DNA from: Galeopsis tetrahit
Taxonomy: Eukaryota; Streptophyta; Magnoliopsida; Lamiales; Lamiaceae
Reading direction: 5' to 3'
DNA length: 64,000 nucleotides
Assembly (NCBI GenBank): GCA_963675135.1
Contig: OY776133.1
Location: forward strand, 43,555,494-43,619,493
The notes under the pieces were generated by a model. It saw nothing but the letters and a program-made list of their open reading frames with translations. It was not told the DNA's origin and ran no database searches. Of the stretch, positions 44,791 to 56,646 are shown in pieces. Position numbers and translations under genes: made by a program. Each line of letters opens with the position of its first letter. The stretch's first letter is position 1.

Positions 44791-45306
44791 TCCAGATAGC
44801 TGATAGTAAGGATTAGTTTCCTTTTCAATTCCCTCGTGGTCTCACTCAAAGATGATCATAACCTTTAAAACATTAAATTTCTAGAGTATTTATAATGGTC
44901 TTCTCCTCCTTGATGGTAGTAGTTATTCACACAGTTAGTTAGTTTTCCACGTCAGCTACTCGTTGCAACAAACCACATGCAAAATGACTCAATCGTTTAA
45001 AAGTTATGCCCACTAAAAGTTAGAATCGTAAAATAGGTACAAACCCTAACTGAATAATGCAACTCCTTCAGATGACTTTTCTTTTTCTCAGCTGTGGCAA
45101 CCCTACTGAAATCATTTTAAGACATCTCCACTGAATATGGTGCAACTTTGCAGAACCCTCTACTGACCAACTCCACTGAACTCTTCTCGCCTAAAAGACT
45201 CGGATGGCTTGGTTAGACAACCAGCTGACCAACAACTCCCCAACTCATTTAACTTGAACTAACTATTCAACTCATTTGATTGACCTTAAGTCCGTCTCTT
45301 TTGATT
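44791..45306. other. Intergenic DNA rich in CAACTGA-type words
   Basis: No gene. Repeated words such as CAACTGA, CCAACTCC and ACTGACC recur here and continue on the far side of the hAT element at 45872-45970, showing that the element split one older repeat, possibly an LTR. Confidence 0.4.
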
Positions 45307-45314
45307 CCTAATCG

Positions 45315-45863
45315 CAGTGGCAGACCTAGGCAAGTGACACGAGGGTACAAGTCATCTCTTTTGGCTTGAATTGATAAATTAGTATATTTTCTTAATAAAT
45401 TTATGAAATTAATTGTTTTAAATTTGTAATTAATTCTTTCGAAATTATGTGAGGTGGTATGCTAATTTTCCATTGATTAATTATATATCACTCATGTTAT
45501 TTTGGTACTACAGGTGTAAAAAAATATTATTGGGAATAAATTATGTAAAAATAGGTTGTAAAATAGTATAGATAATCAATTTTATCAGATCCTTTGACCA
45601 CTTTCATTGAGAAATTAATAACGTGTTTCTATAAATTTCCATGACAATATAATAAATTGCTTCCAAAATATGAAAACTCAACATATGTACTCGGTTGTAA
45701 TTATACTTCTAATTTTATTTAAACTCTATGAAATATCTTATTTATTTGCAAACTTAATTTGATGTGTGCATTTTAAATATAAGATATTGATTATGTATAA
45801 ATATTTAAAAAAAAAATATGTACTAAACGTACCCCAGATTAAAAAATCATGGGTCCGCCACTG
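45315..45863. mobile_element. hAT-like MITE
   Basis: 549 bp with inverted ends CAGTGGCAGACCTAGG and GGGTCCGCCACTG. The flanking 8-mers CCTAATCG and CCTACTTG agree at 6 of 8 positions, consistent with a decayed hAT target duplication. TIRs resemble those of the element at 37285-38111 (both contain GGCGGACC or a one-base variant). No ORF. Confidence 0.78.
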
Positions 45864-45871
45864 CCTACTTG

Positions 45872-46443
45872 ATCAACTGATTTACCTCAACTGACTTTGT
45901 CATCAGGATTCCTCACAATTACATTAGTTGATTGACCACAACTGTTTCACCACAACCGATTTTGATATAAACTCCTGCATTCGTCCCGTACAGAAGTGGA
46001 CACAATTTAATTTGCTAATTAACTGTTGATATGAATCTGAGTTCACCTAGCTAGCTGCATTGAGCACATTAGATACGATTAGTAGCTAGCTCAACATTTC
46101 CATGCAATTCAAAATCAAAGAGAATTTGCTACACTAGCTCAACATTTCCAATTGATTGTGATGAATTACAAGACTCATGATTGATACTCTGTAATCCTAT
46201 TTAGGGTATTACTTGTACCCAACATTACTTTGAATAAAAGTCTATTTCTTTACTGATCAAAAAATAAATTAAAAAAATGTGCAAGGCGAAAATGCAGTAC
46301 TTAATTTGACTGCAATTAATTTCCCAATAAAGAAATTGGCCTTCATTTTTAATAATGACCAAACAAGAATCAATCTTCTTACATTGTTTTTCCCCCTACA
46401 TTAATAATGATCAAACTTGTATGTTTCTTATATATGTATTCAT
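45872..46443. other. Intergenic DNA, no gene
   Basis: AT-rich. CTGTAATCCTATTTAGGG followed by GAATAAAAGTC at 46190-46235 resembles an LTR R/U5 end with a poly(A) signal, but no partner copy was found. Confidence 0.35.
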
Positions 46444-46994
46444 TAGTAAGTTGGGATCTTCTATATATAGTTAGGGTGTCGTAACGTGTCATAATGACTA
46501 CCGTAATCAGTTAATCTAAACCATTAAAAATCTAATCTAAAGGTTTAGATTTGATGACATGTTACCTTTTGTAAATTTTACGATATGTATTGTCGTAATA
46601 TGTCATAAATTTGTATTTTCTATTAAATTAAATTAATTAAAATATATTATTGTAAATTTACATTTTTATCCTTATACAATAAAATAATTTATTATATTTT
46701 TGTTAATGTAATTAAAATATGTAATGTTAAAATTACATATTTACCCTTATGATATTAATAAAATTAATAACAAAAAATAAATCAAATCAATTTATTAACA
46801 ATAAAACAAACCAAATCAGTGAGAAAAACTCATTCTTGCTTCAAACCTCCTAATGGCGATTGAGAGCTTCAAATTAAATCAATTTGGGGAGAAATAAGTA
46901 ATTCTCAAACATCTTAAGAATTGTGCCGACTAATTGAAATTGGGGAAGAAAAAAGGGTGATACTTGGGTACACTCGCATGTACCGTACCCCTTA

Positions 46995-47395
46995 TTTTAA
47001 TTTTAATTATTTATTTATATTTTATCTGCACCCATTAATGTAATGAGTTCACCCCCAAATTATATTTTTACAACAGTTATCTGCACACACTCATTTTATG
47101 AGTTCACCCCCACATCATTTTTTACAACAATTATCTACACCCGCTAATTTTATGAGTTCACCCCAAATCATTTTTTACCATAGTTATCTGCACCCATTTA
47201 TTTTATGAGTTCATCCCCAAATCATTTCTTTTTTACAACGGTTATCTACACCCGCTCATTTTATGAGTTCACCCCAAATTATTTTTTTACCAAAGTTATC
47301 TGCACCCGCTCATTTTATGAGTTCACCCCCAAATTATTTTTATACCACAGTTATCTGCACTCGCTCATTTTATGAGTTCACCCCAAAATATTTAA
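46995..47395. repeat. Left-arm minisatellite of the MULE, about 7 units of 53-57 bp
   Basis: Units built on ATCTGCACCCGCTCATTTT then ATGAGTTCACCCCCAAAT, each containing the imperfect palindrome CTCATTTTATGAG. Seven GAGTTCA(C/T)CCC words are spaced about 53-57 bp apart. Confidence 0.9.
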
Positions 47396-47747
47396 AAAAA
47401 ACAATTACATTTAAAAGACTATATTATTTTTTTATTAATTAACACAAAATATAATAAAATCAACCCTAATTTATACATTTACAATCTACAGCCGAGTCAT
47501 TGCCGAGTTACCGTCGATTCACCACCAAATCACTCATATTTTTAGAAAAAAATTGTAAAAACATAATTTAAAAAAAATATCGAGATTAGGCACAAATTCT
47601 GATTTTTTTTCTTTTTAATTTTTCTTCCCATTTTCAATTTTTATTCCAAACTTTTTATATCTTCGTTTTTTTTGTTTCCTACTTTTTTTTCATTAGTATA
47701 TTTTTTAATTTTAATACAAAATAATATTATATGTATGATTTTATTAT

Positions 47748-47962
47748 AATCCCTCCGTCCGAGTGAAAGCTCCTCATTAGCTTCGGACACAGAGGTTAAA
47801 AAATATGATATAATAAGTGGATGTATGAGAGGTGATGTGGTTGAGAGAGAGAAGAATATAATGAAATGTGAGAGAGAATAGTTTGGCAAAAAAGGAATGG
47901 GTGACTTTCATTGGGACAAACGAATAAGGAAAGTTGGGCAGCTTTCAATAGGAAGGAGGGAG
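47748..47962. mobile_element. Stowaway-like MITE nested in the MULE
   Basis: CCCTCCGTCCGAGTGAAAGC at the left and TAGGAAGGAGGGAGTA at the right form Stowaway-type ends about 210 bp apart. The inner words GAAAGCTCC and GGGCAGCTTTC are roughly inverted. The right TA target is clear and the left boundary is slightly degenerate. Confidence 0.7.
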
Positions 47963-47965
47963 TAG

Positions 47966-48420
47966 TCGGTAATACAACAAGTAATAACCAGTAATACCAT
48001 AAACAGTAATCAGTAATACCACGAACATTAATCAGTAATAACATTAATATTAATCAGTAAAATTTTATACAATAACAAATAATTCTACACATCTAATTAT
48101 ATTCAATAATACAAAAAATAATTATCAGTAATACCATGAACAGTAAGTAGTAATACCATGAACATTGAATAGTAATATCTCATAAAATAACAAATAATTC
48201 CACAAATCTAATTATATTCAATAATACAAAAAACAATTATCAGTAATACCATAAACAATAATATGTAATACAATAAAAATAATAATAATCAGTAATAAAT
48301 AATTTCACATAATCAGTAATACCACAATTAATAATCAATAATCATTAATATTAATTCAAAAGTGTATTAATAGTAATACCGCAATCAATAACTAGTAATA
48401 CCAGTATCAATAATACCATA
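47966..48420. repeat. AT-rich CAGTAATACCA short-repeat field
   Basis: Dozens of variants of CAGTAATACCATGAACAGTA, at irregular spacing of about 17-40 bp, with one longer block (CAAATAATTCCACAAATCTA) repeated twice. No coding potential. Confidence 0.75.
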
Positions 48421-48435
48421 AAAAAAAGTGGAGAG

Positions 48436-49075
48436 AGTGCAGATCGGGGTGTACTAAAGAAAATAGAGGGTGCACATTACCAAGCCCAATTGAAGGGAAC
48501 CCTAGCCCAATGGGAGGGCACCCTAGGTCAGCAGTCGTCGCTTGAGATTTCATCAGCAAGGTCACCGGCTCCGAGTGTCGTCCGGTCAGAGATCCATCAG
48601 CAACATACTCACAGTCCTCCATCGGGCCATCGTTAGCCGGAGGAAAAGGCTGCGCAGGAGCAGGGTGAAGAAGACGAATGAAGCAATGTAGCTTCGATTT
48701 GGATAGAGATGAACGACGAGAGAGAGGCAGCGTCGATTCGAGTGTTGCAGGCGAGCGTCGTTGATGTAGGAGAAGCTCCTGGATCGCGAACGCAAGGGAG
48801 ATTGATCGAAGCAGTCGCGTCGGTGGTCGAAATGAGGATAGGATTTCGGCCGCCATGGATCGTGGCCGAGATGGAAGATTATGTCGATTGTTATAGAAGT
48901 GAAGAATCGCGATTGCGATTCGAGGAGGGGTCTCGGGCTTCAGCGGCCGAGACCGAAGCGCCGCCGTCGCCGTCGAGGGGTGGTCGGGCATGGTGGTGGC
49001 TGGGTCACCCGCCGACATGCATGGATTTTCGGCAGGTCCTTTACTCATCAAATTAAAATTAAAATTTAGTTGCAC
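48436..49075 (-). other. GC-rich gene-like insert in the MULE core
   Basis: A markedly GC-richer island with open frames on both strands. The minus-strand one runs 48407-49075 (222 codons), rich in Pro, Ser, Arg and Leu, and the plus-strand one 48709-49056. Neither shows a domain I recognise. On the minus strand it reads like the 5' part of a host gene: a Pro/Ser-rich N-terminus followed by a possible GT donor after CCGATGGAGGACTGTGAG. Capture of a host gene fragment is an inference from composition and location. Confidence 0.4.
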
Positions 49076-49414
49076 CGCCGATCAACTATAATAAAATTAT
49101 ACCTATAATATTATTTTGTATTAAAATTTAAAAAATACACATGCAAAAAATGGAAAAGAAAGACAGAAAAATTTAAAAAGAAATTGAAAATGGGAAGAAA
49201 AAATAAAAAGAGGAGGAGGAAGAAAAATTAAAAAGAAAAAAATCGAGATTTGTGGCTAATTTTGATATTTTTTTATTAATTATATTTTTACGTTTTTTTT
49301 AAAATATGAGTGATCTAGTGCTGAATCGATTTTTTAGAGTTTATTTTATTATATTTTGTGTAAATTAATAAAAGGATAATATTGTCTTTTAAATGTGATT
49401 ATTTTTTTTAAAAT

Positions 49415-49745
49415 ATTTTGGGGTGCACTAATAAAATGTGCCAGTGCAGATAACCGTAGTAAAACAATAATTTGGGGGTGAACTCATAAAATGAGCGAGT
49501 GCAGATAATTGTGGTAAAAAATAATTTGGGGGTGAACTCATAGAATGAGCGGTTGTAGATAACTGTTGTAAAAAAGAAATAATTTGGGGGTGAACTCATT
49601 AAATGAGCGGGTGTAGATAAATGTAGTAAAAACATGATTAGGGGGTGAATTCATTAAATTAGCGGGTGCAGATAAATGTAGTAAAAATATAAGGGGGTGC
49701 ACTCATTAAATTAGTGGGTGCAGGTAAAATATAAATAAAATTTAA
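49415..49745. repeat. Right-arm minisatellite of the MULE, about 6 inverted units
   Basis: Units built on GGGGGTGAACTCAT(A/T)AAATG then AGCGGGTGCAGATAA, the reverse complement of the left-arm units at 46995-47395, again with CTCAT…ATGAG. Confidence 0.9.
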
Positions 49746-49990
49746 AAAGAAAGGGTAGAACAGTAATTTTACTTAATATATATATATATATATTAAAAAT
49801 AATTTAAATAAAAGAAGGGTAATATAGTAAATAACAAAATACAATTTAAAAAATGATATAAATAATTTAAACTTGTATAACAGGTGGCAGGTCGTTACGA
49901 CGTTTACGACGCCACGTGACGCGATTCGATAAAGTGACTATGTAGTCAATTCGTAAAATGTGACTGCCGTAAGAATTGCCCTAGTAAGTT

Positions 49991-51649
49991 TGATTAAGAA
50001 ATCTGTAAGAAAGAAATAGACAAATGAGTATATTTTTTAGAAAATTTATAAAAAAAGGCCATTTAGGCACCTAGCTTCTTAAATAAAGACAACTTTTATA
50101 ATCTTTTTAAAAAAGGACAAAAACGCATGTTAATAACCCATTATACCCTTATATTTAAATATGGAAATTAATTTATTAATTTAATAATTAAATAACAAGT
50201 CTTCATCTTCCTTATTTGTCGCCATAGATTTTTGGTTAATTTATTAATTTAATAATTAAAGAACGGGTATCTTGGCCGGAAAACTCAAATCTTCAAGCTT
50301 TTTGGTTAATCCATGATGAATCAAACATAATCCCGCTGCATCTACAAACGATTGGCCATAGATTTCAGATTGGTGAAGCAACAATCCTCGATTTCCTCTT
50401 GAAATCGAGGGATCTTTTTCTTCTTTTAATTTCTGTTTCAGTTTTGGGTGACCCCTCACGCCCAAAAACTGATTTTCGATGATTCTCAAAGTTTCTGCTC
50501 CTTAGAGGCTTGTTCCTCTCTTTCAACGACGGTCATGGCTATAAGGTCTCGTCTCCTTTGCTCTTCCATAATTGTTTCCTCGATCTGTTCTTTCGACTGC
50601 ACATGATCAAGAGACTTTCCACGCGATCGTTTCTTTATGTTCCTAGGGGATTCAAACTTCACCGATTTCTTCATTATGGATGACGGACGCGAAGCCGCCG
50701 GAGATACAGTAGAAACTTTTAATTCCAAGGGTCAGATGAAGAGTTTTGCCAAGGGTATGATTATTAATTCCACACGTACACACATAATTTGCAAAGAATT
50801 TAGGATTTTTTGAGATGATTTTAATTTAGGTTCAATTTTGCTCTGTTTTCGTGAAATTGTGATGATTTACGTGCGTGTTGCTGAAATGTAGTTCATGATT
50901 ATTTGTTATTGGTTTGGTCAAGGGATAATGCAGATCTTATTTTGCATATGTATACGTATTTCTGCATAATCACATTCATATATGAAGACACCGTACTATT
51001 TTTTCTGCATTATTCATTTTATTATGCAGTTTTAGATTTCATTGTTCTGCATTATTCATTTTATTATGCAGTTTTAGATTTCATTGTTCTGCATTATTCA
51101 TTTTATTATGCAGATTTAGATTTTATATTAATTTTCCAACCATGGTCTAGGGAGCAAAATGTTCTTCTCACTTCTCACTTCGTCTTCTTCCGTACTTCAC
51201 GGTTTCCTTTCTTCACAAATTGAAAAACCCCAAAATTCTGCACAAAATTTACAAAGTTTGACCGGAGTTGTTGATAGAGTTTAATTTTAGGAAGTTTTAA
51301 TTAATTGCGTAATTCGGGGGCTTTAATGAGCTGATAGAACTTTAGTACCAAACCTGTTTTTCTTCTCATTTAATTTTAGGAAGGTTTTTCTTAATTGCGT
51401 AATTCTCGGAATTAATGAGCTGATAGAGTCAGCTTTAAATTTCAAACATTTAAATAATTTCTCCATATTAATTCCGAATTTATGTATTAAGGGCATGATG
51501 GTACATTTATGTGCCATTTTGTCCTTATTCTGAAACTATTTTGAATCATGTCTTTATTTAAAAATACACTAGGTGAAATGACCTTTTATGTGAAATCCCC
51601 TATATTTTTTAGCTTTCTATGATTAAAAAATTAAAGAATTGACAGGCCA
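49991..51649. other. Region between the MULE and the LINE, no confirmed gene
   Basis: A minus-strand open frame at 50486-50728 (80 codons) starts with a Ser/Pro-rich part (STVSPAASRPSSIMKKSVKF) and continues highly charged (EETIMEEQRRRDLIAM). It could be a first exon of an unknown gene, but no continuation was found. 51270-51430 holds a diverged direct repeat (TTTAATTTTAGGAAG…TTAATTGCGTAATTC). The remainder is AT-rich without features. Confidence 0.35.
51004..51125. repeat. Three tandem copies of a 42-bp unit
   Basis: Unit TCTGCATTATTCATTTTATT followed by ATGCAGTTTTAGATTTCATTG(T) at 51004, 51046 and 51088, the last incomplete. The repeats are almost identical, so the expansion is recent. It includes the inverted pair CTGCAT and ATGCAG. 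Confidence 0.9.
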
Positions 51650-51709
51650 ACAATTTAAGACAGTATTGAGCTGGACTGCCCGGAAGGGGCGATTGCTTGG
51701 GGGAGGTGT

Positions 51710-52603
51710 TTGAGAGTCCGAGTGCTGCTGGATCTCCACAAGCCCATCCATAGGAATACTCACATTCTTATAAAAAATGAGCTCATCACTTTGCCTCTGA
51801 GGTATGAGAAACTAGGTGACTTTTGTTATCATTGTGGTTTGTTAACGCATGTGGAGAATGATTGCCCGGATAGGTTCAGTGAGTATGGACAGGAGTTTAA
51901 TGGTGCCAAAAATTACCCTCTGTGGCTCCGTGCTGAAGGACAGAAGGGGCTCGACCCGGAACTCTATGAGTTCCTGAAGGCTAATCCCTTAAGCCCTCCC
52001 CAACCGCAGGATTATGAGAAGACTGGAAATATGGGAGCTTCGTCCTCTGCTATGATGATCGTTGCAAATCCTTCGATTGGGGGATTGGAACTGACTGGAA
52101 GGAACTTTTCGGAAGACTCGAGTCGTCATGAAACTGAGACAAATTACTTTGTTGACTCGGTGCTGTTGGGCGAGGAACAGAGAAGAGGAGGTATGGCTGA
52201 TGACTGCTGGACGATGATGGAGGAACAGGAAAATGAACATTACCACAGAAACAATGGTGGCCGTGGTAAGGAAAGGCAGAAACAGATACGTGAAGGTATG
52301 GGAGCTGGAAAAGGTCCGATGGTGGAGCTGAAGTTGAAGGGAAAATTGGGTGAAAACTCTGGGCCGAATCAAGGGGACGAGATGACGGGGGCTATCATCT
52401 CCATGAAGACTAGCGCGAAGGGTCCGAGAAAAAGGGGAAGGCCGTATGCGCAGCATCTGAAGTTGGGAGAGGGAACTGATGCAGAAACTACTGATCTGGT
52501 GACAGGCTCAAAGGGGGGAAAGAAGAGATATAAAAGCGATGAAGATGTGACGAGCTCGACTAATGCGGTTTCTAGCGACTCCCAGATCCGCGGGACTGCA
52601 TGA
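51710..52603 (+). pseudogene. LINE ORF1, 5'-truncated (zf-CCHC_4 region)
   Basis: Open for 297 codons from the truncated 5' end. Residues 14-56 (HRNTHILIKNELITLPLRYE, then FCYHCGLLTHVENDCP) are the linker and CCHC knuckle found after DUF4283 in plant LINE ORF1 proteins. The rest is charged and low in complexity, with a basic Gly/Lys-rich tail (SAKGPRKRGRPYAQH) that may bind nucleic acid. ORF1 proteins coat the LINE RNA. The start codon and N-terminal domain are missing. Its TGA (52601-52603) overlaps the ORF2 ATG (52600-52602). Confidence 0.85.
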
Positions 52604-55600
52604 AGTTTATTTCCTGGAACGCACGAGGCTTGAAGGGGCCAAATGCCTTCCATAAAATTAGGCGAGTAGTAGCCCTAAATAAACCTTCGTTGTTTTTTGT
52701 GTTAGAATCCAAAGTTCCTGCTAGAATTGTGCAATCTTGGAGAACTTTGTTAAATTTTCAGACTTGTTTTGTTGTTGATGCCTGTGGAATGAAAGGGGTT
52801 CTGATTCTTTTTGCTACTGGTGATGTTGATATTTGTGTTAAATCTTACTCTTTTGGGCATATTGATGCCCTTGTTAATTGGAATGGTACTTGTTGGTATG
52901 TTACTGGATTTTATGGGAATCCAAATGCTAGTTGTAGAAAGAACTCTTTTAGTTTGCTGCATCGAATTAGGAGTACTCATGATTTGAGTGTACCTTGGAT
53001 AGTGGGTGGAGATTTTAATCAATTTGTGTCCTATGGGGAAAAGAAGGGTGGGGTTATGAATGGAACAATTCGTAATAATATGGAAAACCTTCGTGATACC
53101 TTTGCACAATTGAACCTTCATGACTTGGGGTGTAAAGGCCCTTTGTTTACTTGGACAAATAAAAGAAGACATCCCTATAAGATTCAAGAAAGGTTGGATA
53201 GATTTGTAGCAACTAGTGATTGGTTTGGCCTTTTTGAATCGGTGCAAGCAGAAAATCTGCAGTTTTTTGGTTCGGATCATAGGGTTATTTCGGTTAAAAT
53301 GGAGGTTAAAAGGTTGAGATGGGAAAGATGTCCAAAACCTATTTTTAGGTTTGAAAATGCATGGTTACAGGAATAGTCCTTCAAAGAAGAATTGAGTGAA
53401 GCATGGAACACATATAAAGATGATTTGAGCTTTCCTAATCTTCTACAAAATGTTAGTGTCAGGTTGAGTAAATGGGCATTGAGGACAGTGGGAAATGTTG
53501 AAAAAAGAATCCAGGTCCTTGCAAAAAGAATTTTAGAGTTAGAAGAGCAAGATTTGGAGGATGAAAAACTGAATTTAGAGGTGAATTTGGAAAAGCTTTT
53601 TGTTCAACAAGAAGAGATGTGGCATCAAAGATCGAGAATAAATTGGATGAAAAGTGGAGATAGAAACACGAGGTATTTTCATAATCGAGCGTCTAGAAAT
53701 GCGATGCTGGAAATCCAGGACGCGGACGGAGAGTGGCATACAACTTGTGATGGCATTACAAAGTTACTCTCTTCGAATTTTGGTGAGTTATATGCTTCCT
53801 CTAATCCCTCTCGAAACAGTATAGAGGAGATCACTAGGCATTCGGATCAGGTGGTTACTCAGGACATGAATGCTTTCTTGGGACGAACCTATTCGAGACT
53901 CGAGGTTAGGGAGGCAGTTTTTGATATGAATCCAAATAAGGCTCCGGGCCCGGATGGTTTTAATGTTAAATTTTTCCAAGATATGTGGGAGGTAGTGGGA
54001 CACGAGGTCACGAGTCGGGTTCTGGGTATTCTGAATGAGGGCAGGGATATTGGAGATTTGAATAAAACGTTAATCATGCTTATCCCGAAGAAGAAGAAAC
54101 CCGTGAATGTCAATGACTATCGCCCGATCAGTCTGAGTAATGTGTGCTACAGAATTTTAGCAAAGATGGTGGCAAATCGCCTTAAGGTTATTTTCCCTAA
54201 GATTATAGATGAAAATCAGAGTGCTTTTATTCAGGGACGGATGATTTTTGATAATATTCTGGTGAGCTATGAGTGTATGCATTGGTTGCGTAATAATAAA
54301 AGCAAGGGTGGGTATGCGGTGGCTAAGTTTGACATGAGCAAAGCCTATGATCGTATTGAGTGGGGTTTCTTGAAGGCACAGATGGAGAAAATGGGCTTCT
54401 CTGATAAGGTGGTTGGCTTGATCATGCATTGTATTTCGTCGGTTAAGTTCTCTTTTTATGTCAACAATAGGGTGGTGGGGAATGTCACGCCCTCTAGAGG
54501 TATTCGACAGGGGGACCCCTTATCCCCATTCTTATTCGTCTTGTGTGCTCAAACTTTTTCGTCTTGTTTGAGAGCCAAGGCTCAAAGTTGGGAATTGGAA
54601 GGCATTATAGTGGCTAGAGGAGCTCCTATGATTACTCATCTTTTATTTGCTGACGATAGTGTGTTGTTCTTTAAAGCCAAGAAAGAATGTGGGCAGGCCA
54701 TCCATGACACGTTAAGGGATTATGAGAGAGCTTCTGGTCAACAAGTTAACCTGGAAAAATCAGCTATTCTTTTTAGCCCTTTAACTGAGGATCAGAACAA
54801 GCAAGATGTTCAGAGCTTTCTGAATATTAGAGCTACGCAGGGTCATCAAATGTACTTAGGACTGCCTACCTTCTCTACAAGAGGTAAGAGAATGCAGTTT
54901 TCCTTTCTGGTGGATAGGATGCGGAAAAGAATCGATGACTGGAAAAATAAGGAATTCTCTGAGGGGGGGAAGGAGACGTTGATTAAGGCCATTCTGCAAG
55001 CTATTCCCACCTATGCTATGTCATGCTTTAAACTCCCAGTTCAGACCTGTAAAGAAATGGAAGCATTAATGGCAAAATTTTGGTGGGGTCAAGCGGAAGG
55101 GCATAATCGGTTGCACTGGATGAAGTGGGATTTCTTATGTAAAGCTAAAGCGGAAGGGGGCCTGGGTTTTAGGAAAATGACACAGTTTAATGAAGCCCTT
55201 TTGGCCAAGCAGGTTTGGAGAGTTATAGATAATCCTTTGTCACTTGTGGCCAGGGTTCTTAAGGCCAAATATTTCAAACACCAGGATGTCATGGAAGCGG
55301 ATATTGGCACAAACCCGTCTTTTACTTGGAGATCAATATGCTCGAGTAGAGACATTATCAGGAGAGGGACTCGGTGGATTGTTGGCAACGGGGAGAAGAT
55401 CTCTGTACTTAAACATGCGTGGGTTTTAGGGCTACACGAGGGGCTTATAAAATCTCAAATTGTCACGGGACATAAGGTGAGTTCTTTTCTGGATGAGAAG
55501 AGAGAATGGATTGAACCATTGGTTAGACAGGCTTTCCTTCCCCATGAAGCAGAAGGTATACTCCGTACGGCTGTTGGGGGGAAGGATGAGGAGGATCGAT

Positions 55601-56646
55601 GTTTTTGGAAACATGACAGTAAAGGTCAATATTCAGTTAGATCTGGGTATTGGGCTATTCGGAAGGATGAAGAATGGAATACTGATAGTGCTTCGTGCTC
55701 GAATCCGGAGATAAATTCTAAATGGTGGAAAAAGTGTTGGTCTCTATAGTTGCCTCCCAAGATTCAGATATTTGGGTGGAAGTTAAGCTGGGATTGTATT
55801 GCGACCGAAGGTAATATTGCAAGGAGGAATATTGGGGTTAATCACAACTGCTTCCTCTGTGGGTCTTATAGGCCAAATACCATGCATGCGTTATTCACTT
55901 GCCCAGGAGTTAAGAAAATGTGGAAGGAGTTGGGGTGGTGGAGTTGTATTTCTCAGGGTAGATATATGACTACCCGTCAGTTTCTTGAGTGGGTTTTCAA
56001 GGTTAGATCGAAGACAGGAGTGGAGGAATTGATTATGCTGGCTTGGGGAGTTTGGAGAGAGAGATGTGTAATTACTCATGAGAGCCTTAAAAACCGGCGT
56101 TTTTGTCATAAAGCGGTTGGTGAAACTGTACTGGCTTACCTTGGAGTTTATCGTCAAATGCATACGCAGGTCAAGGGGAGCAAGGAGGAAGGTGAGAGGG
56201 AGGCGAGCGAACAGGAGGATGAGCAGGAGAACGAGGCTTTAGCGAGTTTTGAGGTCGATGGAGCGTTCAATGAGGATCTGCGTCTCTATGGGGTGGGAGG
56301 GATTGGTTTTGATGAGAGGGGAGAGATTGTGACAAGCTTTTCAGAAAGAATCTCCCCAAAGTGGAATGTATTGAGCGTGGAGTTGCAAGCTATTGAGAGA
56401 GCCCTTACGGAGGCGTTATTATTGAACTGGACGAAAGTTGTGGTCAAGTCTGATTCACAACAAGCAATTGGCCTCTGTACAGTGAGTTGTAAAGGGCTGG
56501 CCCCAGAGATGAGCATTGCTAATAGGATTAAGCAGAAGACTCAAGAATTTGTAGTGTGCAAATTCAAATATATCTCTAGAAGCAGAAACATGAGTGCGTA
56601 CAATTTGGCACAACAGGCGGTTCACTCTACCATTTCACGTGGTTGA
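52600..56646 (+). pseudogene. LINE ORF2: APE endonuclease, reverse transcriptase, RNase H
   Basis: A single frame of 1349 codons broken only by TAG at 53374-53376 and 55747-55749. The endonuclease keeps SWNARG, LESK, GGDFN, RLDR and GSDH. RT motifs in order are NKAPGPDGFN, YRPISLSN, FDMSKAYDRIEW, GIRQGDPLSPFLF and the catalytic FADDSVLF. After the second TAG come the zf-RVT region (CFLCGSYRPNTMHALFTC) and a C-terminal RNase H of the RVT_3 type (FEVDGAFN, ELQAIERALTEA, KSDSQQAI). The enzyme nicks target DNA and copies the RNA there. Apart from the two stops no frameshift is evident, so it is near-intact by plant LINE standards. Confidence 0.92.

Larger units (their letters stand above)
46453..49981. 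mobile_element. Mutator-like element with long inverted, minisatellite-bearing arms (possible Pack-MULE)
   Basis: 3529 bp beginning GGGATC and ending TTGCCC, flanked by a perfect 9-bp duplication TAGTAAGTT (46444-46452 and 49982-49990), the hallmark of Mutator-like transposons. The arms are inverted copies of each other for roughly 0.8-1.2 kb. Left-arm blocks near 46980-47660 recur in reverse near 49150-49740, including the minisatellite and an AATAAAATCAACCC-type segment. No transposase is visible. The centre contains a Stowaway MITE, AT-rich short repeats and a GC-rich segment unlike its surroundings. Confidence 0.82.

Noticed and set aside
46995..47395. Regular repeat array reminiscent of a CRISPR
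   Set aside because: Units are contiguous 53-57-bp minisatellite copies without unique spacers, in a plant transposon arm and with an inverted counterpart. No cas genes and a eukaryotic context.
50256..50728. Minus-strand open frames of 77-80 codons as genes
   Set aside because: No recognised domain, no continuation by plausible splicing and AT-rich surroundings. Mentioned only as a possible exon.
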